DNA of 64,000 bases from Longirhabdus pacifica (GTDB taxonomy: Bacteria; Bacillota; Bacilli; Paenibacillales; DSM-105158), in assembly GCF_004115085.1 (NCBI RefSeq), contig NZ_QXJP01000014.1:1-64000 (forward strand), written 5' to 3'. A model generated the notes under the pieces. It did not search any database, had not been told where the DNA came from, and saw only the letters and a list, made by a program, of their open reading frames with translations. A program made the translations under genes and the position numbers. Position 1 is the first letter of the stretch; every line of letters starts with the position of its first letter. Positions 43,735 through 54,561 of the stretch are shown piece after piece.

Positions 43735-44094
43735 TCACCTGATCACTAGATGAAGTGTAGACTCTTTTTGAATATTGTACTGTTGCAATGTTCTTCCATT
43801 TTGTAAAAATTTCCCCTGGAAAATTAGTCTCTGTTTTTCCACGGCAACCCCTTCTTTATCTCTAATTTGTCTTTTGACATCACCTACATAACTATTAGAA
43901 TGGACAATTAATTGAATGGTCTTTCCAGTTAAGGTTTTCACATTTATAAAATATGCCCCTCCGAATTCAGCTTCTTCAGCAGATTTTCCAACAGCAGTAG
44001 CTACACTTGCACTTTCAGCTAAAACACCATTACTTGATAATATAAAAATTCCTGCGAATAAAATTGTAACTAACTTCAAAAACTTTAACTTCAT
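43735..44094 (-). CDS. Secreted ubiquitin-like protein (119 aa)
   Basis: ATG 44094 ([10 protein letters not shown]) has GGTGGA 6 nt upstream; ATG 44100 is an alternative. A signal peptide (basic, then [14 protein letters not shown], cleavage near VLA-ES) is followed by a 20-residue linker. A full ubiquitin fold sequence then runs to the end: [47 protein letters not shown]. By eye 44 of 72 positions equal human ubiquitin, including the Leu8-Ile44-Val70 patch, His68 and lysines 6, 11, 27, 33, 48 and 63 (29 is Gln). The chain stops at the Arg72 equivalent, so the LRGG conjugation tail is absent. This points to acquisition from a eukaryote and export; function unknown. Confidence 0.9.
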   Translation of the reverse strand: MKLKFLKLVTILFAGIFILSSNGVLAESASVATAVGKSAEEAEFGGAYFINVKTLTGKTIQLIVHSNSYVGDVKRQIRDKEGVAVEKQRLIFQGKFLQNGRTLQQYNIQKESTLHLVIR

Positions 44095-44100
44095 GCTCAT

Positions 44101-44502
44101 TCCACCTTTTCTCTGCTTATTTAATAAATGATTTGTAATTGCCCCCCTTTTTTTATTTTAAATGTTCAATTTAATATTCAAACAAAATAATATCATGTTG
44201 AGAAGTAGAAGTCAAACATAGATTCTGAAATGAACTATACAATTTTTGATTGTTTTATATCAAGTATCTACTTTTGCTTTTAAACTATTATTTTATTACA
44301 TGGTATGATATTTAATTATTTCTAATATTTTATGATACGACCATTTATTAAATAATATAGATGTAAAAAACTCTTATAAACTGTAACTATATTGTTTTTT
44401 ATAAACTATTTGTTTCATTTTTTAATAAAACATTGATATTTAGTGGGTTATAATGGTAATATATATTTGTACCAAAAATAAATTATAAAGGAATGGTTTA
44501 GA
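44101..44502. other. AT-rich divergent intergenic region
   Basis: It lies between the leftward ubiquitin-like gene and the rightward secreted protein gene and must hold both promoters. It is strongly AT-rich, with no further gene or clear operator palindrome. Confidence 0.5.
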
Positions 44503-45159
44503 ATGAAAAAAATGTTTAATGTTTTGTTGATTTTTTGCTTTGCCCTCACAACTGCCTCTACTGCATTTGGTGAAACAAACAGCGACGATGAGGTTATTGT
44601 TATTAAATCTTGGGAGGAGAAGATTAAAAAACTATACTCCGATGAAGATATTTATGTTGTAACAAAAACGATCTATCAAGTAGATAATCCTGAAGCATTT
44701 ATCAAAGATGATATCGAAAAAGATGGCCAAAATGCTGAAGATCCTAACAACCATAGTAACTTGCATGTTGATGTACATGAAGATCTTTTCTCTGTAATTG
44801 GGCATACTGAATCCCCCTATGGAGATGGGGTAGAGGGTTTTACATTCTTAAATGGAAGTATAGATAAGGAATGTACCGATTCTTGCAATATGAAGATCGA
44901 TGTTGATCTCTACACTTTTGATGATGATGATGAGAAACTAACCAATAATTCAGATTTAACTTTTAAAGTATATAACAAGCTTTCAGAGAACACAGTTCTC
45001 GTGACAGAATATGATCAAGTTATATCGGAGGATCTTCACCATTTTAAATTTGAAGAAACTAATGTAACTGCTCTTTCAATTATACTCACAGCAGAGTATA
45101 AATATGAATACGATGGTGAGCCTAGAGAGTTTGATTATGCTGTTCAATTTGTTTATTAA
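44503..45159 (+). CDS. Secreted acidic protein of unknown function (218 aa)
   Basis: AAAGGA lies about 10 nt before ATG. Signal peptide MKKMFNVLLIFCFALTTAST AFG. The mature part is very acidic (DEV, DDDDEK, EDPNN) with one close cysteine pair (ECTDSC) and strand-like segments (KIDVDLYTF, LTFKVYN, ALSIILTAEYKYEY). No lipobox or membrane anchor. No family was recognised. It is divergent from the secreted ubiquitin-like gene; whether they act together is not known. Confidence 0.7.
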   Translation: MKKMFNVLLIFCFALTTASTAFGETNSDDEVIVIKSWEEKIKKLYSDEDIYVVTKTIYQVDNPEAFIKDDIEKDGQNAEDPNNHSNLHVDVHEDLFSVIGHTESPYGDGVEGFTFLNGSIDKECTDSCNMKIDVDLYTFDDDDEKLTNNSDLTFKVYNKLSENTVLVTEYDQVISEDLHHFKFEETNVTALSIILTAEYKYEYDGEPREFDYAVQFVY

Positions 45160-45324
45160 TTTAAAATAAAAGATTATATTAATTGGAGGTTATAGTTACT
45201 GATAAAATAAATGATTTGTAAAATAACTATTACTTAGTCTAAAAGGAGCGTCTGATAATACTTCAATATAAGCACTACTGGTTTTCATATCTTAATTAAT
45301 GTCTGTAAAAAGTTATAATGTAAT

Positions 45325-45354
45325 AACCCCCCAAATCTTACTTATTGGGGGGTT
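45325..45354 (+). terminator. Strong hairpin after gene 44503-45159
   Basis: AACCCCCCAA and TTGGGGGGTT form a perfect 10-bp stem with a 10-nt loop; no T-run follows. The 414-bp spacer 45160-45573 otherwise holds only this and the groEL terminator. Confidence 0.5.
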
Positions 45355-45420
45355 AGAAGTGCAAGTTGTACAAACTAATATTACCATAATACATAGGTAT
45401 CATTTACCTTTAACTAAAGA

Positions 45421-45463
45421 AAAAAAGCCTCTCACTAATTCCGATGAATGAATGAGAGGCTTT
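45421..45463 (-). terminator. Terminator of groES-groEL
   Basis: AAAGCCTCTCA and TGAGAGGCTTT form an 11-bp stem, followed by TTTTTTC on the minus strand. Confidence 0.85.
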
Positions 45464-45573
45464 GAGTTAGTCGCGATCTAACCCATTTATTTTTTTCCAA
45501 TGTGGTCAAAATGTTAGCATTTCACTAAACTTTAAACCAAAAACCTTGGTAGTTCAGGGTTTATAGGGGCAGA

Positions 45574-47235
<1,662 letters not shown>

Positions 47236-47304
47236 TCATTATATTAAAACGCTTTGTTTATGTTCGTTTTCGTTACGTATATAAAACCGATATATGTTTG
47301 AATG

Positions 47305-47586
47305 TTATGCAAGAACAGCTAAAATATCGCTCTCACGCATAATTAAATATTCTTTACCTTCAAATTTCACTTCTGTACCTGCGTATTTGGAGAAAATAAT
47401 ACGATCTCCTTCTTTCACTTCCAAAGCAACACGAGCGCCATCTTGAACTACACCGCTACCTACTGCCACTACTTTACCTTCTTGTGGCTTTTCTTGTGCA
47501 CTATCAGGAAGAACGATACCACTAGAAGTTGTTTCCTCTTTTTCAATTGCTTCAATTACTACACGATCACCTAAAGGTTTGATCAT
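47305..47586 (-). CDS. groES: Co-chaperonin GroES
   Basis: 93 aa, full length: [20 protein letters not shown], then the mobile loop [10 protein letters not shown] and [20 protein letters not shown]. It caps the GroEL ring. GAGGGCAA ribosome site before ATG; CIRCE 49 nt upstream. Confidence 0.98.
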   Translation of the reverse strand: MIKPLGDRVVIEAIEKEETTSSGIVLPDSAQEKPQEGKVVAVGSGVVQDGARVALEVKEGDRIIFSKYAGTEVKFEGKEYLIMRESDILAVLA

Positions 47587-47634
47587 TTTATTGCCCTCCT
47601 TAGATTAAATACAGTTTTCTTATGTTTTTACTTG

Positions 47635-47661
47635 TTAGCACTATCTACAATCGAGTGCTAA
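47635..47661 (-). promoter_or_regulatory. CIRCE operator (HrcA site)
   Basis: TTAGCACTA-N9-GAGTGCTAA, matching the CIRCE consensus TTAGCACTC-N9-GAGTGCTAA in 17 of 18 arm positions. Confidence 0.95.
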
Positions 47662-47673
47662 CAACCAATATTT

Positions 47674-47702
47674 ATGATATACGTTTTACAGGCAGAATGC
47701 AA
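47674..47702 (-). promoter_or_regulatory. Probable sigma-A promoter of groES-groEL
   Basis: On the minus strand TTGCAT, 17 nt, TATCAT, placed just before CIRCE. Confidence 0.65.
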
Positions 47703-47758
47703 GTGGATTTACAATATTTTATTTTTTAAAACGCAGAAATACTTTACCATTTCACTGT

Positions 47759-48481
47759 TTAAGCCGATTCATTCTGCTGTTTGTAAACTCTCCTAGCCAG
47801 CCACACACTGCTCTCGTAAAGCATAAACATCGGTATCGACACGATTAACGGTGTAATAAAATCTGGCGGCGTCACCATCGTACTAATGATTAAGAGAACA
47901 ATATAAGCATATTTTCTCACTTTAATAAGCAAGTGCGGATTTAATATCCTTATTTTCGTTAAAAATAAAACCACTACTGGTAGTTGAAATAACAGCGCAA
48001 CAGGGATGATAATGTTAAACATGAAAGAAAAATATTGCGCAATCCCATATACTTCTTCTAAACCAAAACCAGATGCTATCGAAGTAGCAACACTAAACGT
48101 AAGTGGAAAGACGATAAAGTAGGCAAATGAAATACCGATAAGACATAACAAAAAAGCGAAAGGTATGTACATGATGGTCGCTTTCTGCTCACCTTCTTTT
48201 AGTCCTGGTTTGATAAACAACCACAACTGCCATAACGTAAAGGGCAAAGATATTAGCAAAGCAACCACCATGGAAACGCTAACGTACATACGTAAACCGT
48301 CCCACGGTGAAAATACATTTAGTGTTAACGAAGAGGCAGGCTCTACAGTTTGCAAATATAATATAAGCGGTTTAGCTGCAATAAAGCCGCCTACAAAAGA
48401 TAATATAAATATTAAGACGACCCATACTACCCTTTTTCTTAATTCAGTTAAATGATCAACCATCGTAATTTTATTTTCCAT
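47759..48481 (-). CDS. tatC: Twin-arginine translocase subunit TatC
   Basis: 240 aa with six membrane helices. The N-terminal motif MVDHLTELRKR and the periplasmic loop (VEPASSLTLNVFSPWDGLRM Y) are typical, and a conserved proline-containing end (TPPDFITPLIVSIPMFMLYE) follows. TatC recognises twin-arginine signal peptides of folded proteins. It follows tatA by 115 bp. Confidence 0.95.
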   Translation of the reverse strand: MENKITMVDHLTELRKRVVWVVLIFILSFVGGFIAAKPLILYLQTVEPASSLTLNVFSPWDGLRMYVSVSMVVALLISLPFTLWQLWLFIKPGLKEGEQKATIMYIPFAFLLCLIGISFAYFIVFPLTFSVATSIASGFGLEEVYGIAQYFSFMFNIIIPVALLFQLPVVVLFLTKIRILNPHLLIKVRKYAYIVLLIISTMVTPPDFITPLIVSIPMFMLYESSVWLARRVYKQQNESA

Positions 48482-48596
48482 GATTATTCCACCATCTTAC
48501 TCCTTCAGTTAGTCAACATGCATCAAAGTGAAATACAGTCAGGTAAGAAATCAAATTACTTCCTTTTTCCTTACCTGAATGCATTGCGTTTCATTC

Positions 48597-48866
48597 TTAT
48601 TCTGGTAATCGGCGATCACGATGGTTATCATCCTCTTTTTTTTCAGTGGAGCTGTTTGAAGTTACCACTTCAGATTGGTCCAAATGTTTTCGTTCTCGTT
48701 TTTCGTCTTCTTCATTTTCACTCATGATGTCTTGCGTACCTTTTTTAAATTCTCTCAGCGTTTTGCCAAATGCTTTTCCTAACTCAGGTAGCTTGTTAGG
48801 ACCAAACAACAATAACGCAATGAGTAGAATTAAAATGATGCCTGTTATCCCAATATTACCTAACAT
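48597..48866 (-). CDS. tatA: Twin-arginine translocase pore subunit TatA
   Basis: 89 aa: one N-terminal helix (GITGIILILLIALLLFGPNK), the hinge LFGPNKLPELGKAFGKTLRE F and an acidic, charged tail. It oligomerises with TatC to let folded proteins cross the membrane. It pairs with tatC downstream and follows the molybdopterin genes. Confidence 0.95.
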   Translation of the reverse strand: MLGNIGITGIILILLIALLLFGPNKLPELGKAFGKTLREFKKGTQDIMSENEEDEKRERKHLDQSEVVTSNSSTEKKEDDNHRDRRLPE

Positions 48867-48887
48867 AATTATCTCTCCTTATTCAAT

Positions 48888-49904
48888 TTAACAACGATGT
48901 AATCCACCGTATCCTAATTGCTCAATATGTTCTTTCACAATCTTCTCTCCGGCACAAATTCTCGGCAATAGTACGTCGAAAGAAGTGTGCGGATCGTGCA
49001 TGACACAGCCTGGCAGCCCCATAATAGGAATGTCATCCACATAAGCCATCATGAGCATCGATCCTGGCAGCATCGGCGTACCGTAACTGACAATGTCAGC
49101 ACCACTCCTCGCAATGGCTCCTGGGGTACGATCATCTGGATCTACCGACATTCCTCCTGTGACCAAAATCAAGTCGCAAGATTGAGAAAGGAAATATTGT
49201 ATTTGCTCATGAATATCTTCGATATCATCATTCACAAATTTTTGTTCTATTACAGTGGAACCCAGCGCGTGCACTTTTTCTTTAACGACAGGACCAAAAC
49301 GATCTTTGATGCGACCTGTTAAGATTTCACTGCCCGTTGTCACTAGCCCTACTTTTAACTTTTTAAACGGTTTCACTTCTACAATGTGTTGCTGCTGTTT
49401 CTTGATCACTTGTGCTAGACGCTCGACAACTTCTACTTTCGCATTTCGCACGATCAATGGAATCACTCTAGTTGCAAGTACAGCGTCACCTTGTTTTGCT
49501 ACAGTATAATTTAAAACGGTCGCAATAGCTACTTCGCCTAAACGATTGACCTCGTGAATAAAAGAAGGATGTATTTTGACTAATCCATCTATGGTCGCTT
49601 TCATCGTCACTTTACCTTCAGCAGGATCACTCCACGTGACGTTTTTCCCTCCGATAGCTTCTATCATGCGTAAGGCGGCATCGTCTTCGTGTACGTATCC
49701 CTTTTCTAAGTTCAACACATATATATGCTGCTTTCCAATGTCCAATAATGATTGAATATCTTCCTCTTGCACGACATGTCCTTTTTTGAACAAACGTCCT
49801 TTAAACTCACCTGGTATAATTTGTGTTAAATCATGAGCAAGCACCATACCGATGGCATCTTCTACTTTTATTTCTTGCATCATAGTGGATGGCAAATTAA
49901 TCAT
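48888..49904 (-). CDS. Molybdopterin-binding protein (MoCF domain, MoeA-related)
   Basis: The C-terminal half is a MoCF/MogA-type molybdopterin-binding domain (KVGLVTTGSEILTGRIKDRF, LILVTGGMSVDPDDRTPGAI). The N-terminal half resembles a short MoeA-like region (KVEDAIGMVLAHDLTQIIPG). At about 338 aa it is shorter than full MoeA. Start ATG 49904 has AGTAGGTG just upstream and overlaps the end of moaB, so translation is probably coupled. A role in molybdenum cofactor assembly is likely. Confidence 0.85.
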   Translation of the reverse strand: MINLPSTMMQEIKVEDAIGMVLAHDLTQIIPGEFKGRLFKKGHVVQEEDIQSLLDIGKQHIYVLNLEKGYVHEDDAALRMIEAIGGKNVTWSDPAEGKVTMKATIDGLVKIHPSFIHEVNRLGEVAIATVLNYTVAKQGDAVLATRVIPLIVRNAKVEVVERLAQVIKKQQQHIVEVKPFKKLKVGLVTTGSEILTGRIKDRFGPVVKEKVHALGSTVIEQKFVNDDIEDIHEQIQYFLSQSCDLILVTGGMSVDPDDRTPGAIARSGADIVSYGTPMLPGSMLMMAYVDDIPIMGLPGCVMHDPHTSFDVLLPRICAGEKIVKEHIEQLGYGGLHRC

Positions 49905-50388
49905 GATCACCTACTTTACCTGTTAAGATTTCAAGTGCATGGGGTAGCTGCTTTATAATCACACTGAGGTTTTCATGCACGCCTTTTGGACTGCCTGGCA
50001 AATTAACAATGAGTGTATTGCCACGTATTCCAGCAATACCTCTGGATAACATCGCCCTTGGTGTCACTTTCAACGCTTCGTAACGCATCGCTTCTGCCAG
50101 TCCAGGTGCATGCTTATCAATGACTTTCAATGTTGCTTCTGGGGTCACATCGCGTGGTGCGAAACCTGTTCCACCTGTCGTAATCATTAAATCTACTTGA
50201 TGATAATCGATCACTTCGATTAAATTGGCTGCAATTTCATCCATATCATCTTGAACGATGCGATAATCTATAATTTGTCCATTGATCTCTTCTTCCAGCA
50301 TTTCACGAATGACTTGTGCACTCGTGTCTTTCCTTTCCCCACGAGACCCTTTATCACTTGCAGTCAGTATAGCCACATTCCAACTCAA
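49897..50388 (-). CDS. moaB: Molybdenum cofactor biosynthesis protein MoaB/MogA
   Basis: 163 aa; TTGGTGFAPRDVTPEAT is the MPT-adenylation site signature and GSRGERKDTSAQVI is near the N-terminus. It activates molybdopterin by adenylation before metal insertion. TTG start at 50388 with GAGAGGG upstream. It lies between moaC and the MoeA-like gene. Confidence 0.9.
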   Translation of the reverse strand: MSWNVAILTASDKGSRGERKDTSAQVIREMLEEEINGQIIDYRIVQDDMDEIAANLIEVIDYHQVDLMITTGGTGFAPRDVTPEATLKVIDKHAPGLAEAMRYEALKVTPRAMLSRGIAGIRGNTLIVNLPGSPKGVHENLSVIIKQLPHALEILTGKVGDHD

Positions 50389-50456
50389 TACCGTTCACCC
50401 TCTCTTTTTTAAAAGGTAAGAGTTATGTTATCAGGATTCATGTTCATGAATACCGT

Positions 50457-50954
50457 CTATTCGTTATCATTTTGATAGTCTTCCCTTACATAGTCTCCAC
50501 TTTTGCCACCTGTTTTAGACAGTAAACAAATATGCTGTATGACCATGCCTTTATCCATTGCTTTACACATATCATAAACGGTCAAAGCGGTTGCACTTGC
50601 TGCCGTCAACGCTTCCATTTCTACGCCCGTTCTACCTGTTGTCTTTACTTCGACCTCTACCGTCAACGTCGTTTCTTCACTGAAACTAAATTGTATATCT
50701 ACACCAGAAATAGGTAGTGGGTGGCACATAGGAATCAAATCGGATGTTTTTTTTACAGCCATGACACCCGCCACTTGCGCAACGGCAAGCACGTCACCCT
50801 TTGCCATTTTGTTTTCTTTTATCGCTTCGAATGTAGTGGGCTGCATACGTATCGTCGCTTGTGCCGTAGCAATACGATGGGTGATGGCCTTATCGGTAAT
50901 ATCGACCATCACAGCACGACCTTGTTCATTGAAATGAGTAAATGAATTTGTCAC
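50457..50954 (-). CDS. moaC: Cyclic pyranopterin monophosphate synthase MoaC
   Basis: 165 aa; conserved [28 protein letters not shown] and [27 protein letters not shown]. Acts with MoaA in the first step of molybdopterin synthesis. GTG start with AAGGAG upstream. No moaA is in the window. Confidence 0.96.
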   Translation of the reverse strand: MTNSFTHFNEQGRAVMVDITDKAITHRIATAQATIRMQPTTFEAIKENKMAKGDVLAVAQVAGVMAVKKTSDLIPMCHPLPISGVDIQFSFSEETTLTVEVEVKTTGRTGVEMEALTAASATALTVYDMCKAMDKGMVIQHICLLSKTGGKSGDYVREDYQNDNE

Positions 50955-51092
50955 TTCATGATTCTCCTTCTGTCATTGTATACGATTTTTTACATGTACA
51001 TCATGTGCTTTAAAACGATAATTATAACAATGATGTGAAGATGTGATACCTTTTGATTTGGATGGACAATGAAGGCCTACCATGATATTGAA

Positions 51093-51728
51093 TCAAGATG
51101 ATACCCAACCTTTTTCGGTAACGATACGGTCGATATATATATCGTGCTCTAGCATCGGTACTTGGTCTGCGATTTGCGCCTCATAGGCAGCCGCCCATGT
51201 TTCCCATTGTCCCTTGTGTGGGTTTACCCCGTGCTGCAAACGCTGCTTTACACTACCCAACCATCGATCATAGTAACCACCGCCATACCCTAAGCGTCCA
51301 CCTTTTCTGTCAAAAGCAAGACCTGGCACCATCACGATGTTATGTCCATGGATGTCTTCCATCGCTTCTGTCTCCTCTTTCTTCGGTTCCATAATACCGT
51401 AAGTTCCACGATGCAATTGTGATGGATCATGGACTACAAACCATTTTAACCGACGAGGAGCAGCATACGTTTTGGGCAAGAGCAAAGGCACTTGATGATG
51501 CCAACACCAATGTAATATAGGCATAATATCGACTTCGTTTCTAAAAGGCACATAAGCATATAGAGAAAACCGTTGTTTTCTCCTCTTGTCCTCCAAGCAA
51601 CTACAAATGGCACGCGTAATTTGCTCTGCATATGTTTGCTTTTGTTCATGTGTTAACGCCGCTAGTTTAGCATGAACATCTATTCGTAACTGCGCTTTTA
51701 CATGCTGTTGTTCCATTCGTTCAGGCAA
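51093..51728 (-). CDS. 5-formyltetrahydrofolate cyclo-ligase
   Basis: 211 aa; the signature VPGLAFDRKGGRLGYGGGYY DRWL is clear, as is YVPFRNEVD. It converts 5-formyl-THF to 5,10-methenyl-THF using ATP. TTG start 51728 with GGAGG 7 nt upstream (MPERMEQQHVKAQ). A single hairpin-repeat unit lies just upstream. Confidence 0.94.
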   Translation of the reverse strand: MPERMEQQHVKAQLRIDVHAKLAALTHEQKQTYAEQITRAICSCLEDKRRKQRFSLYAYVPFRNEVDIMPILHWCWHHQVPLLLPKTYAAPRRLKWFVVHDPSQLHRGTYGIMEPKKEETEAMEDIHGHNIVMVPGLAFDRKGGRLGYGGGYYDRWLGSVKQRLQHGVNPHKGQWETWAAAYEAQIADQVPMLEHDIYIDRIVTEKGWVSS

Positions 51729-51749
51729 CGTATTGCCTCCTATACTATA

Positions 51750-51875
51750 TAAGTTGAATGAACTTGTTGATGCAACTTATTACCGCTAATCATAAGATGG
51801 AGAAATCTCCATAACACAACCTTTACGCCTGGATACTGAGGCGTAAACGTTTATCCCATCATTTCTCCAACTTAT
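51750..51875. repeat. Double-hairpin repeat, single unit in inverse orientation (site B)
   Basis: TAAGTTGAATGAACTTGTTG ATGCAACTTA, TTACCGCTAA, then AAGATGGAGAAAT / ATTTCTCCAACTT as outer stem and TTTACGCCT / AGGCGTAAA (perfect 9 bp, 8-nt loop) as inner stem. Compared with array A the order is reversed (ACCGCTAA is the complement of TTAGCGGT). Confidence 0.85.
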
Positions 51876-52105
51876 ATATATTTGTATACTATATCATTTT
51901 ATCATATCATGAAATAAGAATTAACGTTACAAACCATTTACCGTTATTTAATCACATTAACTTTTAAATGATAACTGGTTATGTACTTTTTCATTTTCAC
52001 TTATTTTGCTACAGCGCAGACAGATATAGATAAGTTGAATAGCGCATTATTTCAGCATGTATATAGAAGCACAAAGAGTCAGAAAGGCACTGAGGAGGAA
52101 TCGTG

Positions 52106-54031
52106 ATGTTATTACAAGCATCTAACATACATAAAAGTTTTGGAGCCAATGCCATTTTATCCAACATTCATTTGCAAGTCATACCACAGCAAAAAATTGG
52201 TCTTGTTGGTATGAACGGAGCAGGAAAATCTACATTATTAAAAATTTTAGCAGGGGAACTTACACCATCCAAGGGAGACATTCATAAAGCAAAAGATGTC
52301 CATATCGGTTATTTAAAGCAATCTAATATTTTCAATGAAGATGAATGTATATGGGATGAGTTAACGAAACCTTTTGCCACCCTATTGAACATGGAAAAAG
52401 AATTAAGGCAGCTTGAACAGCAAATTTCGATTATGCATACAGATACATCTTCCACTACAGACAATGAACATCCTTTGCTCAAAAAATACGACGCCCTTGC
52501 CGAGCAATTTCGCAGTCAGGGAGGATATGAAATAGAAACTAAAATCCGTACCATTTTAAACGGGATGGGATTTGCACAAATAGAACCATCGACAAAAGTA
52601 AGCACATTAAGTGGAGGGCAAAAAACACGTTTATCTTTATGTAAATTGTTGCTGGAAGAACCCACGTTACTTTTGCTAGATGAGCCTACGAACCATTTGG
52701 ACATGCCTACACTAACTTGGCTAGAAACGTATTTGAAGCATTACAAAGGAGCCATTATCATCGTGTCGCACGACAGATACTTTTTAGATGCTGTCGTGGA
52801 TACTACGTATGAAATTGAACGTACAGAAGCGATTAAATACGCAGGAAACTACAGCTTTTTTCTAGCGGAGAAACAAAAAAACAGACAATTACAGAAGAAA
52901 AGATTTGATCAACAACAAAAAGAAATACAACAAATGGAAGAGTTTGTGCAAAAAAACATCGTTAGAGCTTCCACAACAAAAAGGGCCAAGAGTAAACGAA
53001 AAGCCTTGGAAAGTATGGATGTCGTAGATCAACCGAGTGCAGAACTGAAAAAAGCAAAGTTCTCTTTTGAACAAGACAAAATGTCGGGAAAAGAAGTGCT
53101 GCATGTCGATAACCTTACGCTAGCGTATGACGAACATAGCGAACCGTTGATGGAACACCTGAATCTGCATGTCAGAAGGGGAGAGAGAATTGCGATTATT
53201 GGTCCTAATGGTATCGGTAAATCTACTTTCATTAAAACGTTAACAGGGAAGCATGAAACCAAACAAGGACTGATCAAATGGGGAACGAACGTTACGATTG
53301 GTTACTACGATCAAGAACAAGCAAATTTGGTTGGCAATCATACCATTTTAGAAGAAGTTTGGCGCGAGTATACAGAGCTAGACGAATTGATGATTCGAAC
53401 GGTACTAGGGCATTTTCTTTTTAGTGGAGAAGAAGTGACCAAAGAAATTCGTGACTTAAGTGGTGGAGAAAAAGCAAGAGTCAGCTTAGCTAAATTAATG
53501 TTGAAAAAAGCAAACGTGCTCGTGCTAGATGAACCTACCAATCATTTAGACATTTTTAGTAAAGAAGTGTTAGAAGCTGCACTGCAACATTACGAAGGCA
53601 CATTACTCTTTATTTCGCATGATCGATATTTTATGAATCGACTTTGTGAAAAAATCATCGAATGTTCCGCTCATGGGTTTCAACATTTCCTGGGAAATTA
53701 CGACGACTATGTGGAAAAGAAGCAGGAAATAGAAGAATTGAAATCGACACAAAGCTTAGAAAATGTGAAGAAAACAAATGTAGAAGACAAAAATCATTAC
53801 GAACAACGAAAAACTGAAAAACAACAAGAACGAAAAAAACAACGTAAAATAGAGCAACTAGAGCAGTCTATTGCGGAAATCGAAGATGAAATTTCACAAC
53901 TAGAACAGTTACTAATCGACGAGCAGGTGTTGTCAGATTATGAACAATTACATGAAAAGACCAAAGAAATAGAAGCGAAAAAAGAGAACTTAAACACATT
54001 GTACGAGGAATGGGAACAATTGCAGGATTAA
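52106..54031 (+). CDS. ABC-F family ATPase (YdiF-like), 641 aa
   Basis: Two ABC domains without membrane helices. First: GMNGAGKST, LSGGQKTRLS, LLDEPTNHLD. Second: GPNGIGKST, LSGGEKARVS, LDEPTNHLD. A basic linker between them (QKNRQLQKKRFDQQQKEI) and a C-terminal coiled coil (KKQRKIEQLEQSIAEIEDEI) are the ABC-F features. These proteins act on the ribosome. In B. subtilis ydiF adjoins the tsa genes; here a few genes intervene. ATG 52106 with GGAGGAA 5 nt upstream is preferred to GTG 52103. Confidence 0.92.
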   Translation: MLLQASNIHKSFGANAILSNIHLQVIPQQKIGLVGMNGAGKSTLLKILAGELTPSKGDIHKAKDVHIGYLKQSNIFNEDECIWDELTKPFATLLNMEKELRQLEQQISIMHTDTSSTTDNEHPLLKKYDALAEQFRSQGGYEIETKIRTILNGMGFAQIEPSTKVSTLSGGQKTRLSLCKLLLEEPTLLLLDEPTNHLDMPTLTWLETYLKHYKGAIIIVSHDRYFLDAVVDTTYEIERTEAIKYAGNYSFFLAEKQKNRQLQKKRFDQQQKEIQQMEEFVQKNIVRASTTKRAKSKRKALESMDVVDQPSAELKKAKFSFEQDKMSGKEVLHVDNLTLAYDEHSEPLMEHLNLHVRRGERIAIIGPNGIGKSTFIKTLTGKHETKQGLIKWGTNVTIGYYDQEQANLVGNHTILEEVWREYTELDELMIRTVLGHFLFSGEEVTKEIRDLSGGEKARVSLAKLMLKKANVLVLDEPTNHLDIFSKEVLEAALQHYEGTLLFISHDRYFMNRLCEKIIECSAHGFQHFLGNYDDYVEKKQEIEELKSTQSLENVKKTNVEDKNHYEQRKTEKQQERKKQRKIEQLEQSIAEIEDEISQLEQLLIDEQVLSDYEQLHEKTKEIEAKKENLNTLYEEWEQLQD

Positions 54032-54046
54032 TGGTGAAAGGACTCG

Positions 54047-54549
54047 TAAGATACGTTCATTCAACTTAATATAAGATGAAGAAATGTTATTAACGTTTAC
54101 GACTCAGGTGCCAGTCGTAAAGGTTGTGGCGGTGATTTCTTCATCTTATGCTTAGTGGTAATAAGTTGCACTAGTTCATTCAACTTATTATAAGATGAAG
54201 AAATGTTACGATTAACGTTTACGACTCAGGTGCCAGTCGTAAAGGTTGTGATATGGTGATTTCTTCATCTTATGCTTAGTGGTAATAAGTTGAACACGTT
54301 CATTCAACTTACTATAAGATAAAGAAGTATTATTAACGTTTACGACTCAGGTGCCAGTCGTAAAGGTTGTGGCGGAAATTTCTTCATCTTATGCTTAGTG
54401 GTAATAAGTTGAACACGTTCATTCAACTTAATATAAGATGAAGAAATGTTATTAACGTTTACGACTCAGGTGCCAGTCGTAAAGGTTGTGGCGGAAATTT
54501 CTTCATCTTATGCTTAGTGGTAATAAGTTGAACACGTTCATTCAACTTA
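54047..54549. repeat. Double-hairpin repeat array C (four units plus half)
   Basis: Units begin at about 54047 (decayed), 54162, 54286, 54405 and 54524 (spacing 124, 119, 119). Inner stem TTTACGACT / AGTCGTAAA (perfect 9 bp), outer stem AAGATGAAGAAAT / ATTTCTTCATCTT (perfect 13 bp), junction hairpin TAAGTTGAA...TTCAACTTA. Inner loops (CAGGTGCC) are identical across units. It lies between two convergent genes. Confidence 0.92.
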
Positions 54550-54561
54550 TCTACTAGTCCT

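Noticed and set aside
43700-43735. A hidden LRGG tail after the ubiquitin stop codon
   Set aside because: All frames after the stop were read; none gives Leu-Arg-Gly-Gly without several changes.
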